Source of the DNA: Diphasiastrum complanatum
Taxonomy: Eukaryota > Streptophyta > Lycopodiopsida > Lycopodiales > Lycopodiaceae
Assembly: GCA_029204225.1 (NCBI GenBank)
Contig: CM055098.1
Location: 49,598,277 to 49,662,276 of the forward strand
DNA length: 64,000 nt
Direction of reading: 5' to 3'
Shown here: positions 45,876 to 56,839 of the stretch, one piece after another
Layout of the letters: every line of letters begins with the position of its first letter
Position numbering within the stretch: the first letter of the stretch is position 1
Translations under genes and position numbers: made by a program
The notes under the pieces: model-generated
What the model was told of the DNA's origin: nothing
Seen by the model: only the letters and a program-made list of their open reading frames with translations
Databases searched by the model: none

Positions 45876-47829
45876 ACTTACAAAAAGGCACTATGGGACA
45901 AGTAGGCAACATAGGCTTAACTTAACTTTTAATTAAATTGGTGTCATGGGACAAACCCCCAATGGACCATAAACAACTGAACTAACTTAAGTTAAACTTA
46001 TTTAGACTAGCTTAAGTTCCAATGTTCTAGACTTAGGCTTAGAACTAAATAACCTTAAGCCATTACAACATGGCGTAAAGGCCTAAACTTGACTAATCCA
46101 GCTTTAGGCTTAGGTCCGTATCCTTTTCAAGATGGCTCAAATATTCCTTGGAATATCAGCCTACAGCAGAACTATATCTTTTCAGCCACAATAAAGTTCA
46201 CGCTATAGTCCACTTCAAAACGTTTCACACATTTCAAACATCCTATGATAGACTATATTGATCTTACATACATTCTGGACTCCAATGCATTTTTGGAAGC
46301 AAAGTGCAGCTTAACGATTTGCAACACAGACCTTGTATTTGTCAGAATCAGCACCGTACAAACTTCCATCAATCTGCAAAACCGCCCTGTGCACTATATT
46401 GACGTTGAGCGACCTTCTACATGTCAACTTCTGGTTATTTTATAACAACTAGCTGTTACTTCATGGTCTGGGGTCTCATCATTATTCTGAATCCTGTTCA
46501 TTTCAGACTATAGCATGCTACTAAATCAATTTGGACTTTTCCAATTCAACCTCCTAAAGAAGTATCGATCCTCAAAAATCGATTCTTAAATAACAACTAT
46601 TTCGATCCAGCTCGACCCACAAGAAAATATGACCCACAAGAAGTCGACCCACCAAACTAAATCCATCCGATCCAATACTGGGTCGCATTTCTAACTGTCT
46701 CGGAATCTACTACTCTGACCTCAGTCTATGCATACATACTTCAATCTAGGACAACATATCTCAATGCAGGCAATTAGGGCAACACTCTTCAGGTGAATAG
46801 TAAAGGCCACCAGCCGCAAATAAGGTACTACAACACATTTTTCCTACAACAGTTGGCACAGAGTACTACAATCAATAGAAAGAAGAACTCGAGCGCATTC
46901 ACACCTAAAGCAATCATGTAAGGGATCTATCCATCTAATTCCTTCCTACAGACTCATTCCAACCCTGAATCGAAGGAGTTAATTCAACCTTTAAATAGGT
47001 AGTTGGAGCAGTACTTTGCTATATCCAATGCACTTCCAACGGGCAGGGCCGTGACAGTTTCAACTACAGGTTCTCTATCTTGCAGGAAGTTATCAAGGGA
47101 TCCTTCTCTTCTATGTAGGGCAGAACCTCGTTGGTCCATGTTTGTGACTCTATACCTGGCAAGACAGCAATGGCTATCTTCAGGTGGCTAGGTCAAGCTT
47201 CTCTTTTTACATTTCTACAATGCCGACCAAATAATAAAGCCATTTACACAAAAACAGAAGTCCCTATAGAGGATTTTCGGATTGTCAATTCATGGAGCTA
47301 TAATGATTTTCAAGTTCAATTTTTCATGCTGAAATTTTATAAACTTGAAAGATATATATATTGGATACAATTTGAAAATGATTGCTGTAGAAATGACGAG
47401 AGGAACTGATCTTCAAAGCTAAATTTTTTGTTTCAAAGTTGTCGGTTGATACTCTGAAAACTGATTGCTGAGATTTTATTGGACTAAAGACAGTCTAATT
47501 ACTACCTACAAAGGTATATTTTACAATTGGATATTGATTTACCTTTGAATTTTTGAAGACAAGAAGGAATGTCTTTTGCACAAAGTGAAACTGTTATGCT
47601 ATCAAGGTTTAGGCTGTTATAACTTAGTTCTGCAAATAGCGTGATGGAGCTAAAACAGATTTTCATTTATGATTCTTAGAGATTTTAGCTAAAAAAAAAT
47701 GCTTACGTTTTTAAACTTTTTCATTGTTTTAGTAAATTAATAGTTGAAATTTGCCTAAAGAATCTTCTTCTCTATAGATTGTCTCCTCTTTGTGCTAAAT
47801 TATAAAATGTCGAGGATTTCTTTTAAAAG
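45876..47829. other. No gene recognised
   Basis: ORFs at 46245-46445, 47003-47191 and 47131-47409 have no known motif. CGACCCAC is repeated near 46610-46650. Confidence 0.4.
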
Positions 47830-48616
47830 GGTAAACCTCAAGATATCCCTTTGAAAGACAAGAAGAAATTCATGTACTACTTCACAAGAGGAGTCAACAA
47901 CAAGAAGCTCTTTGCTCTTTTTATTCATGTAATAGAGAAGCCTGGCAGAGGGGACTCGAAGTTTCACATTCAAGGAAAATTGTTTGATGATCAACCAGAT
48001 GAGGATGAAGAAGAGGTTTTGTGAACGTGCTTGTAAAAGAGACAGATAAGTCTCGTTTTATTTTCATTCTAAATGAGACTATGATAAAGATTCGACTCTA
48101 CCAAGATGGTGTCGTCAAAACATATTTAAATTTGATAAAGTAAAACCTATTTTTACTAATATCCATTAACAAGTGGGCTATGCTTAGCATAGTGTCTAAA
48201 CTAAATATAAATTCCGAGCAGCTTACAAGTAGAAAATCTCTCACCAAAATTGAGTATTCCTATGTTGAGCATAGCCAATATAAACTCCTTTGCTAGTTAA
48301 ACTTTAAATGTTCTTTTTTGTTTATGTCTAGAGCATGAAGCGGTGCTTAAAAGTCGTGCTTGCTGCAATTGCTAAGGGAAAAGATCCGGTCTACTCATTC
48401 TCAAGCTTGAAGTCAATATCTGTGGGACCTTGCAAGTCAATATCTATGGGACCTTGCAAGCCAGCTTCCACCACTGCTCAAGTCACAAAAGCATTAACTG
48501 AAAATGTCAAGGCCACTATATCTGCCCCTCATCCAAAAAAAAAGAGAACACTCAATGTTTCTGAATCCTCCACCTCTAGACCAAAGTCCTTGTTAGATTT
48601 TAATGCTCAGCCTTAA
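47830..48616 (+). pseudogene. Two-exon host-like gene fragment, unidentified
   Basis: Exon A (47830-48015, acceptor TTTTAAAAG) reads PLKDKKKFMYYFTRGVNNKK, LFALFIHVIEKPGRGDSKFH and DDQPDEDEEE. An intron of about 316 bp (GAG|GTTTTG to TTTATGTCTAG) leads in phase to exon B (48332): SMKRCLKVVLAAIAKGKDPV, YSFSSLKSISVGPCKSIS, then a lysine/serine-rich tail with PKKKRT. Exon B contains a 24-bp tandem repeat (KSIS-GPC twice). Without splicing, exon A would end EEVL-stop. Exon B is cut at 48591 by an LTR starting TGTTAGATT; the last residues before the stop are LTR-encoded. The acidic patch and basic motif suggest a nuclear protein, but I cannot name it. Upstream exons were not found. Confidence 0.5.
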
Positions 48617-48850
48617 AAACATTCACATAATGGGCATCCTGAAAAACTGCCAAAGTTCGACTACGGACCTTTGCATTTTTTGCACCTTCGAGACTTTTTG
48701 GTATTTTTCCAAACTTAACCTTTTTAGCAAACTTCACATATTTGAGACACCTTCGCATTTTTTGCACCTTCGGGTTTTTTGGGATTTTCGCTCCAGTGAC
48801 AAACTTAACTTCATCAAACCTAAAACAAACTAAGCTCCAAATGTTTCTGT
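48591..48850 (+). repeat. CG-type LTR inserted in exon B
   Basis: It begins TGTTAGATTTTAATGCTCAG (CG LTR at 10293: TGTTAGATTCCTTATGCTCAG). It continues GGGCATCCTGAAAAACTGCC and GCATTTTTTGCACCTTCG, the latter twice. Its right end is not clear. Minus-strand gypsy leader starts by about 48947. Confidence 0.78.
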
Positions 48851-48947
48851 TCAATAATTGCTTGAGAGTATATTCTTGGCATGCATTACATGAGAAAGAT
48901 TTGTAGATGTAATACACTTAAAAATATTGCAAAAGGTGAAATTCATC

Positions 48948-48965
48948 TCCCCGACAATGGCGCCA
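48948..48965 (-). other. Gypsy primer-binding site
   Basis: TGGCGCCATTGTCGGGGA on the minus strand, five bases after the LTR end, is a classic plant gypsy primer site. Confidence 0.9.
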
Positions 48966-48970
48966 AATTA

Positions 48971-49988
48971 TGTGGTGGCCTAGTCATTATAGATTTCCAC
49001 AAAATCAATGAATTACGTAGTATAAAAGGTTTGATCGTTCCCCAAGAGGGAGACTAATCTCATCTTTTGTATGGGAAATGTATGTATGATGATAAACAGA
49101 CTAGAGTGTATAAAGTTCACAATGAATACTACAGCGACATAATTGGTTATCCAAAGATATTTGGGTAAATTGGCATCCAGAAACACCAATGATGAAACGA
49201 TTTGGTCAAGGTCTGTAAATGTAAGAATTACTTTATCTTTCAGGCTCTTTAGGCATCAAGAAAACAGTCAGAACTGACAGCAACTAGCAATTAGATTCAT
49301 CAAGCAGAATCACATTAGCTAAAAGTTCTTCTTAATCAAACATAGAGAATTAGTTTTTATCGCAGGAAGCAAACAAGATAGAGCCTCAATCAATCCCATT
49401 ATCTGAACACATAGCTCATTCAAAGTTGAAGGAATTTCGGCTAAAAGTTATGTTAACAGCTTCGGCTAATTCCCTGCACACATTAGTCAAAATTATTACT
49501 TGCTGGTGTCGCCTGAAAATCCGTGTTAGAGTAACTGAAATTCAGTATAACTTAAGAAATGTGTGTGACGCAAATAGAATAGTATCACAATCAATCACAG
49601 ATCATACAGAGTGTGTTCGCACAAATAATAAGAAGTAATTATGTGAGAGATAATAGAAGGAAAGAATGTTCAAGCTATAAGAACTTGCTCTTCGCTCTCT
49701 ATTGATACTCAGCTCTGTGTAGAAATGCGTATGTACAATGGCACATAGTGCTATTCTTATAGGAATGTTCTTCAGCCTCAATGTCGCTTACAAACCGTCA
49801 AATGTCGGTTCTGAACTTCTATTGCGTCTCTTTAGAACGTCGCAACTTCTACTCAAAATATGAATTCACAAAGTGCGAAATAGGCCTTTACATGTATTTA
49901 GGCACTATAACACATTTTATATATATGGAAATTGAAAATTTTAACAATATATGACAAAATTTGGATAATGTGAGATCATAAGACTCCA
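48971..49988 (-). repeat. Gypsy LTR with primer site after it and purine tract before it
   Basis: Starts TGGAGTCTTATGATC at 49988, just after purine tract GAGGAAGGAGATAT (50002-49989). Ends CCACCACA at 48971, followed by a primer site. About 1.0 kb. Having both signals means it is either a 3' LTR joined to a second element, or a 5' LTR with chance purines upstream. Confidence 0.75.
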
Positions 49989-50032
49989 ATATCTCCTTCC
50001 TCAACTGTGTAGTGGCTCGCAAACAATCTGAT

Positions 50033-52318
50033 TTATGTCCTTCTTTGTCGCTTTCGGCTAGCTGGCTTGCTGTGGAAAATAGCCTTGGCTCGGGCTTCAT
50101 TCTCTTCATTTTCTTGCTCCAATGTCAGTCCTTTTGTTGCCAGGAAATAGTTGTTCTTCTGGTTGTAGTCTTCTTGGAATGACAAATTTGGATAACCACC
50201 CATTCCTTGATTGTCAATTGGTGTAAGGGGGTTATCAGTTAATGTATTATTAACAAGATGTGTATACCAACTATCCTCGGTCAGGATTTCAGACATCTCG
50301 GTAGAAGGGACAATTAGTGAAAGGGCAACATATGTATATTCGAAAAATTTTGCTTTAATATACAGTTGTTGAACAGACAGGAGGGATACGAAATGAGAGA
50401 AGCAATATTTACATGGCTGTAAGTATGATATGGTCTAGTTATTGGAATAGTGGAGCAAAGTATGTTATTTGCTTTTACTTCCTCCAAATAACGAGAATAG
50501 TTAGTTTCCCAATCTTTGTAGATTTTCCACAGATTAAGGAATAATAACTAATGAGTAACTCGGGAAGAAACTGATTTAGAGTTAGAAACAACTTCTTTCA
50601 CATCAAAAATGTTAATTGATTCTAACTTATCAAATACTCATCCAATGCTGGAAAAATATTATTTTCAAATGTTCTTAGGTATTCTAAGATGTATATATAC
50701 AAGGATCCTACGGCCACATGAATATAGTTAGTTTGCACATTGAACTTGTTTTGAACAATGACAAGGACGAGGATTCCTTTTTGATGTACAGTTAGTCTAG
50801 ACCATAAAGTATTTATGTTAGAAAAAGTCCAAGGGTTCTCCCATTGTTCTTTTGTGTAATCAAAAATTTTAGGTTAAAAAAGGTAATCCATTCTCCATTG
50901 GAGTTCTGGACTACAAAAAGGTGGAATAAAAAATGTTAGTTCCTGATGAAATGTCTGAAATTCTGACCTTAGTAGTGAGTAGACAATCTTGTTTTTCTTT
51001 ACAGCTGCTCCACTTGGTGATGCTTGGGCTTGGTATGGAATGACGCTTAACCCCTCAGGTTGGTCTTCAGTAGCTTGTACCTCTACAACAATCTTGATTT
51101 CAGTCTGTGTTTCTTGATCTCTCAGGATCTGCCTGTAGATGGTATTCGTTTGGATGGACTTTTCATTTGTCTGCGTCTCCTGATCTTGTCCTTGCGCTGG
51201 TTCTTCCGCATCAGAAATCTGCATTTGGCCTGATTGGAATTTGGCCTCTTCTAATTCTTCCTTTAGCTTATCATAAGCAATCATCTGTGGCTGTAGATAT
51301 TGCATCTGGAAGGTCTGGATCATCCTCTCCTGGATTCCCTTCCATGCTACCGAATCAATTCGATACCTGCCATGAGATACGCAGGCACCGAGTGTGACTT
51401 CGACGCTGATTCACCATAGTATTGCCTCTTCGATTTGTTTCTTGTATATCTGATTGTCTTTCTTTAACATTTCTGCAGAATTTTGCAGTTGGGAAATTGA
51501 TTCCTGAGCACTGCTAAGTTCATTGCTCAGCTCCGCATTGCTACTCTGCAGAGTAGTTCCCACTCATCTCTCCTCCTACAAAGAAACTTGTAGGGTCTGA
51601 AGTTGTTGTTTAAGCAGTATGTTCTCACTTTCGAAGGCGTTGGACTGCTCTTGCATTTCTTCCAACACTTCAAATGTGGCATCCTGCCTTCCTTTCGCTT
51701 CTTCAAGCTCTGTATCTTTACAGAATTGCTTGAAAGCAATCTGTCCGAAGGCAATCTGTTCTCCATTTAAAGCTCTCAACAGGTATCACATATTGGTATT
51801 TGAAATTGTGTACTCTTGCTCCGGTAAGAAGATAGAAGCAAGAGCAAATCGAACAAAGCTCTTGAAATTGGGGTCTCTTATGTAAGAGAGTTTGTATCCC
51901 CGTTTTTCAAGATAAGCCTCTTATTGAAAAGCTCTGCTCTCCTCAATAAAATCTGGTTTAGTAACTGGCATACTGCCATCCATAGGCAATCCTAAGGCAC
52001 GACAGTATAACCCCTCTGTGATAACAATCTCTTGATTGCAGATGGTTGTGGAAATATGTTCTCTTCTGTTTTGTCCAAATTGTGGATCAGCTCATAACAT
52101 AAATTAGTAAGAATCACTGATGGATTGAGTTGAAGAAGACCTTCAATTCGTGCTCGAACAGCTAGTGGTTGTAATACTAATATCACTGACTTTGGGTGCA
52201 TTTTGAATACAATCGTCATAGTGCTTGCAGATGTAAACGAGCGATGGCAGACAAGAGCTTGATCGCAACAATTTGCAATTCGGAGAGCAAGAGTGATGGA
52301 AAGTGGTAGCAACAACAA
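50033..52318 (-). pseudogene. Coiled-coil ORF between gypsy pol and LTR, unidentified
   Basis: Minus-strand frames, with a few breaks: RIANCCDQALVCHRSFTSAS, LLQLNPSVILTNLCYELIHN, LSQRGYTVVP, KPDFIEESRAF, FKSFVRFALASIFLPEQEYT, LLRALNGEQIAFGQIAFKQF. A coiled coil follows (ELEEAKGRQDATFEVLEEMQ, ESENILLKQQLQTLQ, AELSNELSSAQESISQLQN, MIAYDKLKEELEEAKFQSGQ). Then a Gln/Glu/Thr-rich part (QDQETQTNEKSIQTNT) and a tail with KPASRKRQRRT (50296-50033). Total about 600 codons. Purine tract and LTR follow. It could be an extra ORF of the gypsy element (some Tat/Athila-type elements have one here) or a different element. I do not recognise the family. Confidence 0.5.
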
Positions 52319-52442
52319 CTGAAGTGTTTGAGGTTTTAGGTGTATTGATAGTATTTGGGCGGATTAGACTAATATTAAATGGAAGCGTGTCCTTCGTTTT
52401 AAAGGTACATACTCAATAATAAAGTGTCTAGTCGTAAAAACA

Positions 52443-52478
52443 AAAATAAATAAATAAATAAATAAATAAATAAACAAA
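52443..52478 (+). repeat. (AAAT)n tetranucleotide microsatellite
   Basis: AAAT units run without interruption beside the CG-type sequence. Confidence 0.9.
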
Positions 52479-52489
52479 ATACACGAATG

Positions 52490-52815
52490 TGCTTTGCTTG
52501 GTAAATCAAAACGAAAATTATTATGTGAAAAATGCGAAGGTGTCAGAAGGTAGAAAATCTGGAAAATGCGAAGGTAAGTGTCGCAATTTCCGTATTTCTA
52601 ATATGGTAAATTCCAATGTAGTGTCGGATTTTTCGCAAAGTATAAAATGTAGCGAAGGTCTCGAGTATTTCGCAATACAAACAATGCAGCATGCTTCGGC
52701 ATTTTTGCTAAAATGTAAACTACTTTCGGCATTTTCGCTAATACTTCGGTAAAAAAAAAAAAAAATTGGACGAAAAATGACGGCCTTCTAAAATTGATGT
52801 ATCGGACATTAGTCA
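52490..52815. repeat. CTTCG/GCGAA-rich CG-type sequence cutting gypsy integrase
   Basis: GCGAAGGTGTC, GAAAATGCGAAGG, GTGTCGCAATTTCCG, TTCGGCATTTTCGCTA and similar motifs recur. It resembles CG-type LTRs at 10.1 and 48.7 kb. The integrase frame stops at its right edge. Neither LTR end is certain. Confidence 0.6.
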
Positions 52816-52819
52816 TAGT

Positions 52820-53076
52820 AGCGCTTCACCCTTGAACCATTTACTCATCCTCTTGCATGCATCACATTTTTTAATGAATAATTTAACATCTCAATAGATG
52901 GTAGGCCACCAATATTTAGCATTGAAAAAAAAATTTGCAGTGTTTTTAAGAGCATAGTGACCCCCCGAATCTTCCTCATGTAATGCACTTATTACAGCGG
53001 TTGTCTCGGTTGGTTCTAAACATCGGCGGAGACTATCGCCAGCCCCTAATCTATACAGTATACTATTTACAATCAT
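52820..53076 (-). pseudogene. Gypsy integrase zinc-binding domain
   Basis: ISALHEEDSGGHYALKNTAN, FFFNAKYWWPTIY and, after a frameshift, KKCDACKRMSKW give the HHCC finger (H-x4-H ... C-x2-C). The catalytic DDE core is missing; CG-type sequence starts right after the finger. Confidence 0.85.
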
Positions 53077-53144
53077 GTAAGGTCCTACCTTAGAAAGAAA
53101 AACAGTTTTTTGTTGTTTATTAAAATGTTCAAGATATATCTGGT

Positions 53145-54022
53145 CTATAAAAAATTAATAACATCCCTATAAATTGATGTTTTTGATTGAATATGAATTT
53201 CATCAGAAATGGGTTCTAATTGATTTTTTGTTTGGAGGGGGGATATATAGTTGGCATTTTGATAATCCTTGTCTCTTCTTAATTCCACTTCATAATTAAA
53301 CTCATCTAATAATGATACCCATCTAGCTATTCTACCCGAAAGATTAGGTTTATTCACTAAATGTTTTAATGCGTAATGATTTACGTGAAAAACAAAAGGG
53401 TATCCTAAAAGGTAATGTCTAAGTTTCTTTACTGAATAAATCATCTCTAGTGCTTCTGCTCTGTAGCGGAATAATTCTTTTCTGATGCAGCGAGTTGCTT
53501 TCTCGCATAGTAAATTGGATAATCTATATTTTGGTCATCTTTCTAATTAAGCACTACACCTATCGCAAAAGATGATATGTCTACATATACATGGAACGTT
53601 TTAGCCCAATTTGGAGGTCTAACCACAATGGCTTCTGCTAATGACTGTTTCAATTGATCAAAAGCTTGTTGATGGTCCTGTGTCCAATGGTACTCAACAG
53701 ATTTTTTTAGTAAACTTGTTAAAGGAGTTACTATTATAGAATAATCTTTAATTATCCTCCGATAATAACCTACATGTCCTAGAAAATCTCTAAGCTCTCT
53801 TAAATTGGTCGGTTCTAATAATTCTAAAATTATTTTTATTCTTTCGATGTCGGCTTGTATACCATCCTTCGAAATTTTATGCCCTAAAAGGATGCCTTCC
53901 CTCATCCCAAAGTAACACTTAGCTGGATGCAGTTTAAGAGATGTATCTTGACATATTCTCAATGTTTTTTCTAATGCATCTAAATGGTTTTTAGTTGATG
54001 AATAGACACAAAAGTCATCCAT
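53145..54022 (-). pseudogene. Gypsy RT end and RNase H
   Basis: It starts FMDDFCVYSSTKNHLDALEK (catalytic MDD). Then come CYFGMREGILLGHKISKDGI, LRELRDFLGHVGYYRRIIKD, YSIIVTPLTSLLKK and FHVYVDISSFAIGVVL (RNase H; DAS changed to DIS). It ends SVKKLRHYLLGYPFVFHVNH, YALKHLVNKPNLSGRIARWV and SLLDEFNYEVELR. Frameshifts lie between 53543 and 53444. Order and content are standard Ty3/gypsy. Confidence 0.93.
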
Positions 54023-54115
54023 AAAAATTTCTAAAAACTTTCTTAGTAAATTTTAAAAAATATTTGTCATCATACGTTGGAATGTGGCAGGTGCATTACA
54101 AAGACCAAAGGGCAT

Positions 54116-54694
54116 TCACATATATGCGTACGTCCCCCAATCAGTGGTGAAAGTAGTTTTGGATCTATCTTCCTCTTTTATAAAAACTTGGTTATAACTT
54201 GAGAATCCATCTAAAAAACTATAATGTTCATGTCCAGCTACCTGGTCAGGAATGGTATCTGTATACGGAAGAGGATGATAATCTTTTGTTGTGGCAGCAT
54301 TTAGTTTTCTAAAATCCTGACAAACTCTAATCTTGCTCGTCTTCTTCTTAGGTACTATAACTATTGGTGACACCCCCTCACTGCTTAGAACAGGATATAT
54401 AATACTCGCTCTAAGACATCTATCTAATTCGTCTTTTACTAATAAGGAGTACTTTTGATTCAATCTATATTGGCGCTGTCTAACAGGTATTGTTCCGTGA
54501 ATGAGATCTATTCTATGTTCACCCCATTTAACTGGTATATCTATTAAATCATCCATCGACCAAGCAAACACATTTTGGTATTTTTGAAGAAGCAATATAT
54601 ACTCTTCACGTTCTTGGTCCGATTGGTGTTTATATAGATTCAAAGTCTTACCTTTTATAATTTCTATTTCTACATAATTTGTTTTATCTACCAT
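54116..54694 (-). pseudogene. Gypsy reverse transcriptase, N-terminal part
   Basis: YKHQSDQEREEYILLLQKYQ, NVFAWSMDDLIDIPVKWGEH, IVPKKKTSKIRVCQDFRKLN, HPLPYTDTIPDQVAGHEHYS, FLDGFSSYNQVFIKEEDRSK and TTFTTDWGTYAYM are the gypsy RT landmarks. FLDG-SSYNQ carries the first catalytic Asp. A short gap with stops separates it from the MDD part. Confidence 0.94.
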
Positions 54695-54799
54695 CCCCTC
54701 AGTCAGACTTGCTTTGGTTCCACCCAGAACTTCTCTTGACTCGGATGTTGTCGGTATGTCTACTTCCTCATCAATCTCATAGCATTCTATGAAATTGAT

Positions 54800-55250
54800 T
54801 CATGATTCAGTAGGTCTAGCTAACTCCTCACCCCATCTCAAAAGGTGACCCCCTATTGGACTGGCTGTGAGAATATCTGGAAAAAATATCTGTTTGGTAG
54901 ACCAATTTATAATAGCATCTGTTTGATATAACCATGGTCTTCCAAATAATATCAAATAAGGTGGTGTATCTACTGGATTTATGACTATGTTAATACCTTT
55001 TAGCTCGCCTACTGGTATACATTTAGTCGCGTCTACTAAATGGATTTCGTGATAAGTGATAGGCTGTATCTGGTTTTCTAATCCTAATTCTTTAACCATT
55101 GTTTTCGTTATTAGGTTGATACTAGATCCTGATTCTATTAGTATTCTATCTATGGTCTGATCTCCTATGATCGCACTAATCTCTAGAACTCCACAATCTC
55201 CTCTATCTACATATTCTACTCTATTGCTATATGCAGGTATTCTTAATGTA
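54800..55250 (-). pseudogene. Gypsy retropepsin domain 2
   Basis: RILIESGSSINLITKTMVKE (active-site D changed to E), IHLVDATKCIPVGELKGINI, then YLILFGRPWLYQTDAIINWS and TKQIFF: flap region and ILGRPWL-type motif of a gypsy aspartic protease. Lys/Ser/Glu-rich sequence separates it from a similar domain at 55.4-55.76 kb. The Asp-to-Glu change would inactivate it. Confidence 0.88.
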
Positions 55251-55394
55251 ACTAACCTCTCCCCTTCCTCAATCCCTACTGACTGAAGCCCTTCTTCCTT
55301 CGAAGTATAGCTCGAGGAAGATGTAGGTGTCTCACCTTCGTACTTATCTTTTTTCCATGATAAAATTTGGATTTTTGATGACTTTTTCATGTCG

Positions 55395-55760
55395 GTGTCT
55401 CCATCTGGTCTCTGAAGGTAATCTCTTTTTTCTTCCAGTGGGTTATAACATCGGCCTGATAGAGCCATGGTCATCCTAATAACACTCTATATGACAATTG
55501 TCTCGTAGTTTTAATATTATAAAATTCATAAGAAACTTATGGTCTCCAATATAAACTGTAATCTGAGATAGTTCTCCTATTGGTGATCTTCTAGTTGCAT
55601 CGGCTAATCTTAAATGTCTTAAAGTGGGTGCTATTCTGTGATGAATGCCTAATTCATATGTTGTTTCTTCAGTCATTATATTTACACTAGATCCATAATC
55701 TATGGGTACATTATCTCATATGTAGCCATTAATTACTACTTGAATATCTAGTAGGCCTTC
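55395..55760 (-). pseudogene. Gypsy retropepsin domain 1 (tandem relative)
   Basis: VPIDYGSSVNIMTEETTYEL (DYGSS in place of DSGSS), HLRLADATRRSPIGELSQIT and VYIGDHKF. After a frameshift it gives YRVLLG-PWLYQADVITHWK then KKEITF. The layout and end (PWLYQ-D-I--W--K-I-F) are the same as in domain 2. Both lie between gag and RT of one element. Confidence 0.82.
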
Positions 55761-55874
55761 ATCACCATAATTAACTAATCCTATATTGACTACTGGTAAC
55801 TTTGCTTTTCTTCTCTTTTTATTTTGCAAAAATTGCCTAATTTCTTTTTTATAATATTGATTATCGTCTAATAA

Positions 55875-56382
55875 CTATTTAAAAGTTATATTGGGCATTC
55901 TAGAAACAAGGTCTTCGACAATATTATAAGAATGGTTTCTAAGTGGCGACAGATCTCTAGGTATCTCGCTACTTATAACTGGATCTGAAAATGTCACTTT
56001 TTTAACTTTTCTAGTTTCTTCGTCTAAAAGCGTTTTACCTTCTGAACTAATATCAACATCATAATATTTTCCATTAGACTTATCAAGCTTAAATTCTTTA
56101 TTACTAGGAATTTTTACTAACTGTTCTGCAACCTTCGCTTTTTCTGTCACGTTTTTTTGCAGTTTTCGCAATTTTCGTCTTAGTTTTCTTCTTATCTTAA
56201 AGAGTTAAAGAATCTTTACTACTTCTTGTAGTTACTTTATTTACTTTTTCCTCTAAATCTGGCCATTGATGATCATGATCTAATAATTCAGACTCTACTT
56301 CTATCCTCTGAACTATCATGTCAGTGTTAATCTTAGATGGCCAAAGGTCGTCTTTCCTAGGCGGTTTTGTGGCTAAGGACAT
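55875..56382 (-). pseudogene. Gypsy gag-protease linker
   Basis: Charged frames without known motif (WPSKINTDMIVQRIEVESEL; FKLDKSNGKYYDVDISSEGK) connect the gag knuckles to the first protease. Confidence 0.6.
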
Positions 56383-56810
56383 TTAGCAGTGACATGCCCT
56401 TTGCCTTTACACTTAGCGCAGAGCGGCACATATCTTGCTGATCTCCTGGGTTCAGGGAAATTAGACGAATAGTGACCCGGGGCTCCGCAATTGTAGCACA
56501 AACCCCTTACTCTGGTTGGTGGAGTGGAATCTCGTGTTCCGCCCCTTCGCAAAATAGTGTACTGTTGACCAGTACGCTGTTTCGGTATCATAGTTTTTTG
56601 GTTAGTAGGAGTTGCAGTATAAGCTACCTCCTCGTGATTATTAATCAGACAGAGGAATAGTTCATCTTCTAAATAATTAGTCTGTAAACTGGGACAGTTG
56701 GTCTTAGAATGACCTTCCTTCCCACACGCGGTACACCAAACATTGGCGCTAGGCTTCGCTTTCTTTCGCTTGGCTTTAACATCAGATATTGGGACTTTTA
56801 GATCACTCAT
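56373..56810 (-). pseudogene. Gypsy gag nucleocapsid with three zinc knuckles
   Basis: CTACGKEGHSKTNC, CYNCGAPGHYSSNF (last Cys changed to Phe) and CAKCKGKGHVTAKC are three CX2CX4HX4C knuckles in one 145-codon frame, preceded by basic KAKRKKAKP. They bind genomic RNA in retroelements. Three knuckles is more than the usual one or two. Confidence 0.92.
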
Positions 56811-56839
56811 TTATCTTGTTAGCAACTCAACACTTTTTC

